Of a stretch of 64,000 bases of DNA, positions 23,099 through 32,274 are shown piece by piece. The translations under genes and the position numbers were made by a program. Origin of the DNA: Bacteroidota bacterium (GTDB lineage Bacteria > Bacteroidota > Bacteroidia > Chitinophagales > Chitinophagaceae); the NCBI GenBank assembly GCA_023387985.1, contig JAEWHC010000005.1, positions 1 through 64,000 on the forward strand, read 5' to 3'. The number at the start of each line of letters is the position of its first letter. The first letter of the stretch is position 1. The notes beneath the pieces were generated by a model, which saw nothing but the letters and a program-made list of their open reading frames with translations, was not told where the DNA came from and did not search any database.

Positions 23099-24337
23099 AT
23101 GCAACAGATCCAGACGCTGACCTCACCAAAATCCCAATATTATATTGACCTCGAACTGAAATACGGAGCGCACAATTATCATCCTATTCCTGCGGTATTG
23201 AGCCGCGGCGAAGGCATCTATCTTTATGATGTGGATGGCAAGCAATATTTTGACTTCCTGAGTGCCTATTCGGCCGTTAACCAGGGCCATTGCCACCCCT
23301 CGATAATCAGAGCGCTGACGGAACAGGCGGCCAAACTTACCCTGACCAGCAGGGCTTTTCACAGCGACAAGCTGGGTGAATTTGAAAAATACATTACTGA
23401 ATATTTCGGTTACGATAAGGTCCTGGCCATGAATAGTGGTGTAGAAGGGGGCGAAACCGCCGTGAAACTGGCGCGCCGCTGGGGTTACGTTAAAAAAGGC
23501 ATTCAAGACAACCATGCCCGCGTTGTTTTTGCACGCGGAAATTTCTGGGGAAGAACACTTTCCGCTATCAGCAGCAGTACCGACCCAACGAGTTACGCCA
23601 AATTCGGGCCATTTATGCCCGGATTTGACCTGGTGGACTACGATAACCTTGAGCAGCTGGAAGCAGCCTTGCAAAACCCGGAAGTGGCAGCATTTATGGT
23701 GGAGCCCATCCAGGGAGAAGCAGGCGTGGTTGTTCCTTCCCCGGGATATTTGAAAGGTGTTCGCGAGCTGTGTACAAAATATCATGTGCTTTTTATCGCA
23801 GATGAAATCCAGACAGGACTTTGCCGTACCGGCAAAATGCTGGCCTGCGACCATGAAAATGTTCGCCCGGACATCCTCGTACTCGGGAAAGCCCTGAGTG
23901 GAGGTGCATTCCCGGTGAGTGCCGTTCTTGCTGACGACGATATAATGCTGAACATTAAACCCGGAGAGCATGGCAGTACTTACGGAGGGAATCCCCTGGC
24001 TTCTGCGGTAGCTGTTGCTGCTTTACAGGTATTGAAGGACGAAAACCTGGCTGAAAATGCTGAGGAAATGGGCACCCTTCTCCGGGAAGGCCTGGCAAAA
24101 CTGAACAGCCCTTATATAACCACCATTCGCGGCAAAGGCCTGCTGAATGCCATAGTGATCCGCCATGGGAACCCCGAAGCCGCCTGGGATCTCTGCATTG
24201 AAATGATGCACAATGGTTTGCTGGCCAAACCTACCCATGGCGACCGCATCCGCTTTGCTCCTCCCCTCATTATAAACAAAGAGCAAATGGAGGAGGCGAT
24301 AGGTATTATCGGGAAGTCTATGGAAATTCTGGGATGA
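23099..24337 (+). CDS. rocD: Ornithine-oxo-acid transaminase
   Basis: This PLP enzyme converts ornithine and 2-oxoglutarate to glutamate semialdehyde and glutamate, linking arginine and proline metabolism. The 412-residue protein is a class III aminotransferase: YHPIPAVLSRGEGIYLYDVDG at the N-terminus, ADEIQTGLCRTG (about 234-245), PLP lysine K264 in VLGKALSGG, and GSTYGGNPLASAVA. YDVDGKQYFDFLSAYSAVNQGH favours ornithine over acetylornithine specificity. It is transcribed alone from a consensus promoter. Confidence 0.94.
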   Translation: MQQIQTLTSPKSQYYIDLELKYGAHNYHPIPAVLSRGEGIYLYDVDGKQYFDFLSAYSAVNQGHCHPSIIRALTEQAAKLTLTSRAFHSDKLGEFEKYITEYFGYDKVLAMNSGVEGGETAVKLARRWGYVKKGIQDNHARVVFARGNFWGRTLSAISSSTDPTSYAKFGPFMPGFDLVDYDNLEQLEAALQNPEVAAFMVEPIQGEAGVVVPSPGYLKGVRELCTKYHVLFIADEIQTGLCRTGKMLACDHENVRPDILVLGKALSGGAFPVSAVLADDDIMLNIKPGEHGSTYGGNPLASAVAVAALQVLKDENLAENAEEMGTLLREGLAKLNSPYITTIRGKGLLNAIVIRHGNPEAAWDLCIEMMHNGLLAKPTHGDRIRFAPPLIINKEQMEEAIGIIGKSMEILG

Positions 24338-24496
24338 CACAGCGTAAGACCTGGTACCAGGTAAGAATACAGAGCGAATGACAAGATTAATTAAACCGGG
24401 TATGAAGTAAAAACCGTCCGCCCGCAGCGGCCGTATGCTCTTGTATGTCCTCCGTACCTGTTCTTGATTTTTGACTGCATTTTTTTGGCTTTTAAA

Positions 24497-24524
24497 TTTT
24501 TACTTTTTACTTTTTGCTTTTAGG
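24497..24524 (+). repeat. Heptamer tandem repeat, TTTTTAC type
   Basis: TTTTTAC, TTTTTAC, TTTTTGC and a degenerate TTTTAGG follow one another with a strict 7-bp period in non-coding DNA. Confidence 0.7.
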
Positions 24525-24550
24525 CGTTCCAATTTACCCGTTAAACGCCA

Positions 24551-24558
24551 TACATTTG
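24551..24558 (+). promoter_or_regulatory. -7 element of the cyclophilin gene
   Basis: TACATTTG matches TAnnTTTG, 19 bp before the start codon. No clear -33 element is seen. Confidence 0.4.
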
Positions 24559-24577
24559 GAAGCCCTGATAAATCAAC

Positions 24578-25168
24578 ATGCGCCTGATCATAATTTTATT
24601 CATAACCGGGATATTGCCTGCTGCCTGTAGCTCAGGGTCAGAGCGAAGCAGCAATCCACATGTGGTAATTGACACCCAATTCGGAGAAATTATTTGTGAG
24701 CTTTACCCGCAAAAGGCACCCCATTCAGTGGCCGCGTTTCTGCATGCGGTAGACAGTTCTTTTTATGACCGCAGCAATTTCTACCGTATTCTCAGCGAAG
24801 ACAACCAGGTGATGGGATCATGGCCAGCAACGCTTATACAGGGCGGGCTTCACGCCACAACAAATCGCCGTGATTACCTGCCCGGAATTCCGCATGAATC
24901 TACAAATGAAACCGGGCTGACCCATCGTATGGGCGCCTTATCTTTTGCGAGAAGCGACACCGGCACAGCTACCACGGAATTCTTTATAGTGATGGAAGAT
25001 CAGAAAGGATTTGATTTTGGCGGAAGAAACAATCCTGATGGTCAGGGATATGCTGTATTCGGGCAGGTGGTGGAAGGTATGGATGTCGTACGCTCAGTTT
25101 ACCGCCGCCCGGAAAGCAACCAATTATTCACCCCACCGGTTCCAATTATTTCGATTAAAAGAGAATAA
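24578..25168 (+). CDS. Cyclophilin-type peptidyl-prolyl isomerase, probable lipoprotein
   Basis: It should catalyse cis-trans isomerisation of prolyl bonds in exported proteins. The 196-residue protein has a short lipoprotein-like signal (MRLIIILFITGILPAACSS; C17 would be lipidated, although proline at -3 is not canonical), then a cyclophilin domain: VVIDTQFGEIICELYPQKAP, FYDRSNFYRI, a shortened loop, GALSFARSDTGTATTEFFI and YAVFGQVVEGMDVV. Its stop lies 1 bp before the gamma-glutamyltransferase gene, so both are co-transcribed. Confidence 0.9.
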   Translation: MRLIIILFITGILPAACSSGSERSSNPHVVIDTQFGEIICELYPQKAPHSVAAFLHAVDSSFYDRSNFYRILSEDNQVMGSWPATLIQGGLHATTNRRDYLPGIPHESTNETGLTHRMGALSFARSDTGTATTEFFIVMEDQKGFDFGGRNNPDGQGYAVFGQVVEGMDVVRSVYRRPESNQLFTPPVPIISIKRE

Positions 25169-25169
25169 C

Positions 25170-27077
25170 ATGAAATCGCTACAAATTCTGTTTGTTATGT
25201 CAGCCAGTTTTGCATTCGCATTTAATCCTTTAGGCAGTGATGGTCAATCCACGCAAAAGCCACCACTTCACGGTAAAAACTGGATGGCGATTACGGGCAA
25301 GCCGCTTGCTGCCACAGCCGGTTCAATGATCTTTCAGCAAGGCGGCAATGCCATAGACGCAGGCTGCGCTATGCTTGCTGCCACCTGTACCATGTGGGAT
25401 GTATTGAGTTGGGGTGGCGAAACCCAGGCGCTAATCTACAACCCCAAAACCAAAAAAATAATTGCCATCAATGCGTTGGGGATTGCGCCTTCAGGCGCGA
25501 CGGTGGAATATTATAAAAGCAAGGGATATGAATTTCCTCCACAGTATGGTCCTTTGGCAGCGGTAACACCCGGCACACCCGGAGGCATTTGCCTCATGCT
25601 GGCCGAATACGGCACCATGAGCCTTAAACAGGTGCTTGCACCGGCCATGGAGCTGGCGGCAGGCTATCCCATTGAGGCCCAAACAGCCAATGGTATTGAA
25701 CGCGGCAAAGCCCTGATCAAACAATGGCCATACAGCAAAAAGCTATTCCTGACCCATCCGGGAGAAGAACGTGAAGCCCCGGAAGCCGGAGAAATATTTA
25801 TACAGAAAGACTTGTTGGCAACACTTCAGAAAATGGTAGACGCCGAACAGGATGCACTTAAGAAAGGCAGGAACCGGAAAGAAGCGATTTGGGCAGCCTT
25901 TGACCGATTTTATAAAGGAGATATTGCCGATGAATTTGTGCGCGGCGCCAATGAACAAGGCGGCGTTTTCAAAAAAGAAGACCTTGCCAACTGGAAGCCT
26001 CTTATTGAAGAACCACTGAGCACCAATTATAAAGGTATTGAAGTTTACAAGTTGCAGCAATGGACCCAGGGTCCGGTGATGCTACAGGCCTTAAATATTC
26101 TCGAGAATTTCGACCTGAAATCAATGGGATACAATTCCGCGAATTATATTCATACCATTACCCAAGCTATGCATCTCAGTTTTGCAGACAGGGACTTTTA
26201 TTATGGCGATCCCTATTTTACTCCTGAAGAACCGATGAAAGGGTTGCTGAGCAAGGCCTACGCGAAACAGCGTGCCAAACTCATTGATTCCGAAAAGAAC
26301 ATTTCTCCGGCTATGCCGGGTGATCCCTATCCTTTTCAGGATGGAAAAAATCCTTATTTGGATTATCTCAAAAAAGGCCACTACGGCAACCCGGTTGAAA
26401 TCCAGGGTACGCCGGGTGCCACACCCGCCCACGACAGGCAGGTTGCTTTTGAAGACAATGAATACCTGGAACGCCTGAAACTGGGCACCACTTCGGTGGA
26501 AGCCGCAGATAAAGAGGGCTGGGTGATCAGCATTACGCCAAGCGGCGGCTGGCTGCCTGCCACCATCGCGGGAAATACAGGCATTGGCATGAGCCAGCGA
26601 CTCCAGAGCTTTGTACTGGATAGTAGCTTAAATCCGTACAACGTTATGGAGCCTGGAAAACGCCCAAGGGTAACCCTTACGCCTGGCCTGGCCCTAAAGG
26701 AGGGTAAACCATTTCTTGCATTTGCAGTACAGGGCGGCGATACGCAGGACCAAAACCTGTTGCAATTTTTCCTGAATATTGTGGAATTCGGCATGACGGT
26801 GCAGCAAGCTTCTGAAGCGGCAAACGTAAATACAAGCCAGTTATGGCTTTCGCTTGGCGGCGAAAAAATCCGCGACCGGGCACCAAGAGCCGGCAACTTG
26901 CTGGTGCAGGAGAAAACCGCTCCCTGGGTGATCGAGGAATTAAGGAAAAAAGGTTACCGGGTTTCCACAGATGATAAAACGAGCGGGCCTATCAATGCCA
27001 TATTTTTTGACTGGAAGCATGGTACCCTTTGGGGCGGAAGTAGCAATCATGGCGAAGATTACGGCATTGGCTGGTAA
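25170..27077 (+). CDS. Gamma-glutamyltransferase family protein, exported
   Basis: Members are Ntn hydrolases that cleave gamma-glutamyl amides such as glutathione after self-processing. The 635-residue protein has a signal peptide (about 1-25), then NWMAITGKPLAATAGSMIFQ and GGNAIDAGCAMLAA as in the large subunit. The predicted autocleavage site is before T440 in LGTTSVEAAD, where classical enzymes have TTH; here the third residue is Ser. The conserved PGKRPRVTLTP of the small subunit follows. Substrate may therefore differ from glutathione; cephalosporin acylases and CapD share the fold. The start at 25170 gives the signal peptide. Confidence 0.9.
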   Translation: MKSLQILFVMSASFAFAFNPLGSDGQSTQKPPLHGKNWMAITGKPLAATAGSMIFQQGGNAIDAGCAMLAATCTMWDVLSWGGETQALIYNPKTKKIIAINALGIAPSGATVEYYKSKGYEFPPQYGPLAAVTPGTPGGICLMLAEYGTMSLKQVLAPAMELAAGYPIEAQTANGIERGKALIKQWPYSKKLFLTHPGEEREAPEAGEIFIQKDLLATLQKMVDAEQDALKKGRNRKEAIWAAFDRFYKGDIADEFVRGANEQGGVFKKEDLANWKPLIEEPLSTNYKGIEVYKLQQWTQGPVMLQALNILENFDLKSMGYNSANYIHTITQAMHLSFADRDFYYGDPYFTPEEPMKGLLSKAYAKQRAKLIDSEKNISPAMPGDPYPFQDGKNPYLDYLKKGHYGNPVEIQGTPGATPAHDRQVAFEDNEYLERLKLGTTSVEAADKEGWVISITPSGGWLPATIAGNTGIGMSQRLQSFVLDSSLNPYNVMEPGKRPRVTLTPGLALKEGKPFLAFAVQGGDTQDQNLLQFFLNIVEFGMTVQQASEAANVNTSQLWLSLGGEKIRDRAPRAGNLLVQEKTAPWVIEELRKKGYRVSTDDKTSGPINAIFFDWKHGTLWGGSSNHGEDYGIGW

Positions 27078-27197
27078 GACCGCATCCAATACAGACCGTA
27101 AAATTTAAAATTCGCAGCAAGACTTGCCTTGTCTTACCTGTTCACTGATTTTAGTAGGCTTTTTTTCATAATATTTGCTTCCTTAAACGCTCATTAA

Positions 27198-27599
27198 ATG
27201 ACGAAAAACATTTCCTTAGGACTTTTTATTTTAAGGGTTTCTACCGGTTTCCTGATCTTGCTTCATGGAATTGCAAAGTTGAAAAAAGGAATCAGCGGCA
27301 TCGAAAAGATGCTTGCCGACCAAGGCATTCCGGGTTTTTTGGCCAACCTGGTGTTTCTTGGGGAAGTAATAGCGCCGATACTGATGATCATCGGATGGCG
27401 TACCCGGATTGCTTCGCTATTTGTAGGCGTAACCATGGTAGTGGCAGTTTGGCTGCGCCATCTTGAAGACATAAACCAGCTGAACCGCGGAGGTGGGTGG
27501 GCAATTGAACTACCGGCATTGTTTTTCTTTGCCAGCCTTACGTTATTCATTACCGGCGGGGGGAAATATGCGGTTTCGCATAATAAAAAATGGGACTGA
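27198..27599 (+). CDS. DoxX family membrane protein
   Basis: This 133-residue inner-membrane protein has four hydrophobic helices (about 6-24, 46-66, 72-90 and 105-123). The N-terminal LFILRVSTGFLILLHGIAKL, with helix 2 starting FLGEVIAPILMIIGW, is typical of DoxX/YphA-like proteins. Some homologues form part of quinol oxidases or redox complexes; the function here is unknown. It has its own spacing of 120 bp from the upstream gene. Confidence 0.85.
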   Translation: MTKNISLGLFILRVSTGFLILLHGIAKLKKGISGIEKMLADQGIPGFLANLVFLGEVIAPILMIIGWRTRIASLFVGVTMVVAVWLRHLEDINQLNRGGGWAIELPALFFFASLTLFITGGGKYAVSHNKKWD

Positions 27600-27734
27600 G
27601 CCCTTTGTTTGAGGATTAATTCCGCTGACCCATTATTTCAAGCCCCTCTCCGCGTTTGGTGCCCTTAAAGCAACATTGTAAGTAGATAAGGAGAGCATTC
27701 GCAATTCATGTGTGCTGTCAACGGTATAGGATCA

Positions 27735-28271
27735 TCAAGGTTTTTCACTCAACGTTTTCAGTTTATTCAATCCTTTTGTAAAATCGGGGTCCAGCATCTT
27801 CCCCATATTCATGAATAGTTTTGAAATGCGCCACGGATAAGGCATTTCAGATGCAAAAGACCAGGTCGCATTTGTACCGGTTGCTGACGGTTCTAAAAGA
27901 ACTGCCGCATCGGCTTCACTTTCATATGGTTCGAAAAATTGAATCCGGGTTTCTATCTTGTTTGGCGGGTTCACGGATATGATGGTCTGGCAGCCACTTC
28001 CCACTTCCTTATTTCCATTCCAGCATTGCCTAGAACCGGGCTGACCATCTTCTCCTTCCCAGGTTTTTTCCATGTTGGGATCGCCTTCATTCCATGGACT
28101 CCAACTGTCAAGCGCTCTCAGGGTACTTACATTTGCCCAAACTTTATCAACCGGAGCATTAATTTCAACGGATTTGGAATAATTCACTTTACCATCAACA
28201 AATAAAGCAGCGATAAGGACGAGAGCAAACAAGGCGGCGAGGCCAATCAAAATTCCTTTTAGAATGCGCAT
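27735..28271 (-). CDS. SRPBCC (START-like) family protein with N-terminal membrane helix
   Basis: This 178-residue protein starts with a signal-anchor helix (about 4-24) followed by a polyketide-cyclase/START-like domain: YSKSVEINAPVDKVWANVST, the WSPW turn, and a C-terminal amphipathic helix around DPDFTKGLNKLKTL. Such domains bind hydrophobic ligands; none is known here. It stands alone. A TATATTTG (-7, minus strand, 28293-28300) lies 21 bp upstream of its start. Confidence 0.85.
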   Translation of the reverse strand: MRILKGILIGLAALFALVLIAALFVDGKVNYSKSVEINAPVDKVWANVSTLRALDSWSPWNEGDPNMEKTWEGEDGQPGSRQCWNGNKEVGSGCQTIISVNPPNKIETRIQFFEPYESEADAAVLLEPSATGTNATWSFASEMPYPWRISKLFMNMGKMLDPDFTKGLNKLKTLSEKP

Positions 28272-28444
28272 TTAAAAATTATTTTTGGAAAACAAATATA
28301 TAAAAATGTATTATGTATTGTGCGTCCCCTACCATTCGGGGCGAAGCCTGGGCACGCTTCAAGCCTTCGCAGTCGGTACAGGGTTAAAATATCTTTCCCC
28401 CATGAAGTGCACCACTCTGGAACCTTCAACACCGGCCGTTCAAA

Positions 28445-29542
28445 TTACTCGTAGAAATTGCTCGATTTTTCAAATTTATTTTTCGCCCAAAACTCGAGGT
28501 CATAGGTTACCATTTCATCCACAAGTTGCTGCAATGAATATTTGGGCTCCCATCCCAGGTCTTTTTTTGCTTTTGAAGCGTCACCAATCAACAGGTCTAC
28601 TTCGGTGGGACGATAATAATTCGGGTCAACCTTGATTACTTCGGTGCCCACGGGAAGATCGTAATTGCAATTATTGCAATTTTTGATTATACCTACTTCG
28701 CCTTGTCCTTCTCCCCTAAATTCCAATTCTATCCCTACCGACCTGAAGGCCATTTCCGCCATTTCGCGAACCGATGTGGTCCTGCCCGTAGCTACCACAT
28801 AATCTTGTGGTGCTGCCTGCTGAAGCATTAGCCACATGGCTTCCACATAATCCCTGGCATGCCCCCAATCGCGTTTGGCATCCAAATTGCCCAGGAACAA
28901 TTTATCCTGTTTTCCCAATGCAATTGCCGCAGCAGCACGGGTAATTTTACGGGTCACAAAAGTTTCTCCCCTTACCGGGCTTTCATGGTTGAATAAAATC
29001 CCGTTGCACGCATACATATCGTAAGCTTCACGATAATTCACCGTGATCCAGTAAGCATAAACTTTTGCCACACCATATGGACTTCTTGGATAGAAGGGGG
29101 TATTTTCATTTTGAGGAACCTCCTGCACTTTGCCGTACATTTCGCTGCTGCTCGCCTGGTAAACTCTCGTTTTTTTTGTCAAACCCAGTATCCGTATAGC
29201 TTCGAGCAAGCGTAAGGTACCCAGCCCATCGGCATTGGCTGTGTATTCCGGTACATCAAAGCTCACTTTTACATGGCTCATGGCAGCCAGGTTATAAATT
29301 TCATCGGGTTGCACTTCCTGTATCAACCGAATCAGGCTGCTGCTGTCGGTAAGATCGCCATAATGCAACTTGAAACGGATATCGGTTTCGTGCGGATCCT
29401 GGTAAATGGAATCTATTCTTGCGGTATTGAGGGAGGAACTTCTTCTTTTAATCCCGTGTACCATGTATCCTTTTTCAAGTAGCAACCGCGCCAGGTAGGA
29501 TCCATCCTGACCTGTCACTCCTGTAATGATTGCTGTTTTCAT
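28445..29542 (-). CDS. gmd: GDP-mannose 4,6-dehydratase
   Basis: The enzyme converts GDP-mannose to GDP-4-keto-6-deoxymannose, the first step to GDP-L-fucose. The 365-residue short-chain dehydrogenase has an NADP site GVTGQDGSYLARLL (8-21), catalytic S/Y/K with Y156 and K160 in SPYGVAKV, and the family RDWGHARDYVEAMW. A cysteine pair (CNNCNY, about residue 290-295) sits in a loop that is variable in the family. It follows fcl by 27 bp. Confidence 0.96.
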   Translation of the reverse strand: MKTAIITGVTGQDGSYLARLLLEKGYMVHGIKRRSSSLNTARIDSIYQDPHETDIRFKLHYGDLTDSSSLIRLIQEVQPDEIYNLAAMSHVKVSFDVPEYTANADGLGTLRLLEAIRILGLTKKTRVYQASSSEMYGKVQEVPQNENTPFYPRSPYGVAKVYAYWITVNYREAYDMYACNGILFNHESPVRGETFVTRKITRAAAAIALGKQDKLFLGNLDAKRDWGHARDYVEAMWLMLQQAAPQDYVVATGRTTSVREMAEMAFRSVGIELEFRGEGQGEVGIIKNCNNCNYDLPVGTEVIKVDPNYYRPTEVDLLIGDASKAKKDLGWEPKYSLQQLVDEMVTYDLEFWAKNKFEKSSNFYE

Positions 29543-29569
29543 GCGTTTGCCTGGTTAATTTATTTTCGA

Positions 29570-30511
29570 TTATTGGGTGTTATTTTCGAAACGTTTCAAA
29601 AAATCATGATATGCCATACGTATACCATCCTCAAGCCCCGTCCTGGCTTTCCATCCCATTTTATGGATAACCGAAACATCCATTCGTTTCCGGGGTGTTC
29701 CATCCGGTTTTGAAAGATCATGGGCAATCCTGCCTGTATAGCCTACAATACCGGCAACCATTTTCGCAAGCTCCGCGATGGAAAGGTCCTCTCCTGTTCC
29801 AATATTTACGAGAGCGGTATATTCATCACGGAGCATAACAAATACACAAGCTTCAGCGAGGTCGCCGGCAAATAAAAATTCCCTTCTTGGTTTTCCTGTA
29901 CCCCAGATGATTACCTCATCTTTATTTTGCTTTTTGGCCTCATGAAAGCGGCGGATAAGTGCGGGCAACACGTGGCTGTTTTCAGGATGATAATTATCGC
30001 CAATGCCGTATAAATTGGTTGGCATTACCGAAACAAAATTGGCCCCGTACTGATCATGGTAGGCTTCACACAATTTTACCCCGGCAATTTTTGCAATAGC
30101 ATAAGGTTCGTTTGTTGGCTCAAGCGGTCCTGTCAGCAATGAATGCTCACCAATGGGTTGGGGCGCCATTTTTGGATAGATGCAGCTGCTGGCCAAAAAC
30201 AATAGTTTGTTCACCCCATACCTGTATGCAGCATCAATAACATTTGCAGCAATCATCAGGTTATCGTACAAAAATTCAGCACGGTAAGTATTGTTTGCCC
30301 AAATACCGCCCACTTTTGCCGCTGCCAGGAAAACATATTCCGGCTTTTCCAAAGCAAAGAAATCTTTGGTGGCCTGCTGACTTCTCAAATCCAGATCGGC
30401 AGTATTGCGGTAAACCAGGTTATGGAATCCGTCTTTTTGCAATACCCGCATAATATTGGAGCCTGCCATTCCCCTGTGACCTGCAATATAGATCTTACTG
30501 CTTTTTTCCAT
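29570..30511 (-). CDS. fcl: GDP-L-fucose synthase
   Basis: It epimerises and reduces GDP-4-keto-6-deoxymannose to GDP-L-fucose with NADPH. The 313-residue protein has AGHRGMAGSNI (10-20) for cofactor binding, FLASSCIYPK, catalytic Y137/K141 in NEPYAIAK, and SVMPTNLYGIGDN. With gmd it supplies fucose for surface glycans. It lies 17 bp downstream of the helical-repeat gene in the same orientation. Confidence 0.96.
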   Translation of the reverse strand: MEKSSKIYIAGHRGMAGSNIMRVLQKDGFHNLVYRNTADLDLRSQQATKDFFALEKPEYVFLAAAKVGGIWANNTYRAEFLYDNLMIAANVIDAAYRYGVNKLLFLASSCIYPKMAPQPIGEHSLLTGPLEPTNEPYAIAKIAGVKLCEAYHDQYGANFVSVMPTNLYGIGDNYHPENSHVLPALIRRFHEAKKQNKDEVIIWGTGKPRREFLFAGDLAEACVFVMLRDEYTALVNIGTGEDLSIAELAKMVAGIVGYTGRIAHDLSKPDGTPRKRMDVSVIHKMGWKARTGLEDGIRMAYHDFLKRFENNTQ

Positions 30512-30528
30512 TATGAATACTTATCTTT

Positions 30529-32088
30529 TCAGCGAAGGTTTTTCCGTATCTTATTTTCTTCAAATTTGCGGCGGATAATTTCTTCCACGGGTTTGTTTTC
30601 CAGTTTGCTTTCCAGCCAGCTGATGATATCGAGGTACGCAAAGGCCCGCGATTCTGCCCGGTTGGCCTCCAAAAGGCGCAATTTAATCAAAAGCTCTTTC
30701 ATGGCTTGCATGGTTCCGTTCCGGTTGGTATATATGGCCCTACGGATGAAACGAAATAGCGCCTGTTCTACCTTGTTCATGTGCTGCATTTTGGCCATAA
30801 AGCGGTAAACTGATTTTAGCAGGTATGGAATCAGCTCCCAGTTGCCCAGCTCAACATGGGCAATCAGGTGAAGCAATCGCGCATAGCATTGAAGATCGAT
30901 CCGCAGATCGGCATTCAGCTGGATGATCCGGTTAAGGAAATCCACCGCCCTGGCATATTGACCACTCCCGAAATACAGGCTGGCTATTTTGTAGTAAAAC
31001 ACCAGCACTCGATGCCGGTCGATGAGGCTTTCAAAAGTTTTTAGACCTTCCATTATTTCCGGCACCAATTTCAATCCTTCCGTAAAGCGGCCTTCCTGAA
31101 AATGCTGGTGAATTTTGGCAGTATAGAAATACACAAATGCCTGGATCTTATAATTCGGGTTTCGTTGTACGCCTTCACTGAAATAAAAAGCCTCAAAAAT
31201 GTCCAGCGTTTGCATGAATTTATCATAAAGCCGAAGATCGTAATGCGCACTGATGAGGTTATGCAAGCCTTTGGTGTACTGGATGGTCTCTACCCAGATC
31301 ATTGCCGGCTCGTTGTGAAACAAATCCACCCATTTGGTGGCATAGCGGTAATATTTTAAAAAATCGAGCTGAATGTAATGCAGCCAGCACATGCTTTGGC
31401 AGAAATACAATTTTTCATAAAAGTCTGCATCCTGTCCGGGGCCGGTAATATGGAAAGATTGAAAATAAGCCTGCACCCGCTGTGATTCTGCCTTATTGCG
31501 GGCATGACCGTGCTGAATGTACCAGCTGTAAAGCAAAAGATTGAGGTTGCTGAGGTGATTGATGCTGCCAAGCATATGTTCAATACGGTCTGCCTCGCGG
31601 GTGAGATCTTCAGCCCGGTTCTGCATACTGCGGGTAATATACATGGCCTCAATTTTTTTCTCAAAAAACAAGGCTTGCTGAACGAAAGTATATTGATGGT
31701 AGAGGTAAGCTTCCTGCTTTACGCGCTGAAGGATCTGCAAGCTTTGCAGGTATAATCCTTTGTTGTAAAGCAAACGGGCATTGCCGAGCATTTCACTCAA
31801 TTGCAGGTCGATATTGTCCGCCTCTTTAATAAGGCGGAGGCTATCTAAAATGTGGCGGTATAAACCCGATTTAAGGTTACTGAGCTGTTGCTTTTTAAGT
31901 AACCGGTTTTTCTTCAATAACTGCACTTCATCATAATCCTCCATCTTGTCCATGGCATCAAACAATTGAACAACCTTTAACTCAGAGCGGGCATTATTTC
32001 GCTGCATATAAAGCTTGAAATTGCGCTTTTCACCCTTTCCCAAGGTTTTTACCAATTGAAAAACATGATCTTTCTGAAGGTTAGGCAT
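30529..32088 (-). CDS. Hypothetical helical (TPR-like) protein
   Basis: This 519-residue protein has no signal peptide or membrane helix. It is almost all alpha-helical, with the repeating spacing of TPR-like solenoids (for example DSLRLIKEADNIDLQLSEML, then ALFFEKKIEAMY, and YYKIASLYFGSGQYARAVDF about 390-410). It is rich in Tyr, Phe, Arg and Lys. I know no function; similar proteins occur in Chitinophagaceae. It precedes fcl by 17 bp and so is probably the first gene of a three-gene operon with fcl and gmd. Its ATG at 32088 is back-to-back with the leader of the BCAA operon. Confidence 0.75.
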   Translation of the reverse strand: MPNLQKDHVFQLVKTLGKGEKRNFKLYMQRNNARSELKVVQLFDAMDKMEDYDEVQLLKKNRLLKKQQLSNLKSGLYRHILDSLRLIKEADNIDLQLSEMLGNARLLYNKGLYLQSLQILQRVKQEAYLYHQYTFVQQALFFEKKIEAMYITRSMQNRAEDLTREADRIEHMLGSINHLSNLNLLLYSWYIQHGHARNKAESQRVQAYFQSFHITGPGQDADFYEKLYFCQSMCWLHYIQLDFLKYYRYATKWVDLFHNEPAMIWVETIQYTKGLHNLISAHYDLRLYDKFMQTLDIFEAFYFSEGVQRNPNYKIQAFVYFYTAKIHQHFQEGRFTEGLKLVPEIMEGLKTFESLIDRHRVLVFYYKIASLYFGSGQYARAVDFLNRIIQLNADLRIDLQCYARLLHLIAHVELGNWELIPYLLKSVYRFMAKMQHMNKVEQALFRFIRRAIYTNRNGTMQAMKELLIKLRLLEANRAESRAFAYLDIISWLESKLENKPVEEIIRRKFEENKIRKNLR

Positions 32089-32099
32089 TGTACGGGTTT

Positions 32100-32141
32100 A
32101 TGCGGTTAACGCTTGCCCTGCTTAGGTTTGCCAGATTTTAA
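32100..32141 (+). CDS. Possible leucine-rich leader peptide
   Basis: A 13-codon frame reads MRLTLALLRFARF, with four leucines in its first eight residues. It lies 157 bp before leuA and upstream of a terminator-like hairpin. This is the layout of attenuation leaders such as leuL. Against it: no promoter is evident upstream of 32100, and the TAGGTTTG at 32123 would exclude it from the transcript. Confidence 0.3.
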   Translation: MRLTLALLRFARF

Positions 32142-32187
32142 TTTCCCTTAGGCAGCGTAATTCTCAGGCAAATTTAGGTTCAATCTT

Positions 32188-32223
32188 CGCATTGCAGGCT
32201 GTTATATTCGCAGTTGCAGGCTG
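32188..32223 (+). repeat. Direct repeat in the leuA leader
   Basis: CGCATTGCAGGCTG (32188-32201) and CGCAGTTGCAGGCTG (32209-32223) are nearly identical and about two helical turns apart. The second copy also forms the 5' arm of the downstream hairpin. Confidence 0.6.
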
Positions 32224-32274
32224 GTTGGTTTTACATATGGCAAGCAATCGTTTACTTAACCGGCCTGCATTTTT
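32216..32274 (+). terminator. Terminator-like (attenuator?) hairpin before leuA
   Basis: GCAGGCTGGTT (32216-32226) pairs over 11 bp with AACCGGCCTGC (32258-32268), with one G-U pair, and is followed by five Ts (32270-32274). The 31-nt loop is long. It ends 24 bp before the leuA start. Confidence 0.45.

Larger units (their letters stand above)
24338..24577 (+). other. Intergenic spacer with a heptamer repeat
   Basis: It contains the (TTTTTAC) heptamer tract and a -7 element TACATTTG (24551-24558) for the downstream gene. A CCTGGTACCAGG palindrome (24351-24362) has no T-run and is probably not a terminator. Confidence 0.5.

Noticed and set aside
23123..23971. 282-codon minus-strand frame
   Set aside because: It lies wholly opposite rocD, whose product is clearly identified; it is a shadow frame.
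24351..24362. CCTGGTACCAGG as a rocD terminator
   Set aside because: No loop and no T-run; a restriction-site-like palindrome only.
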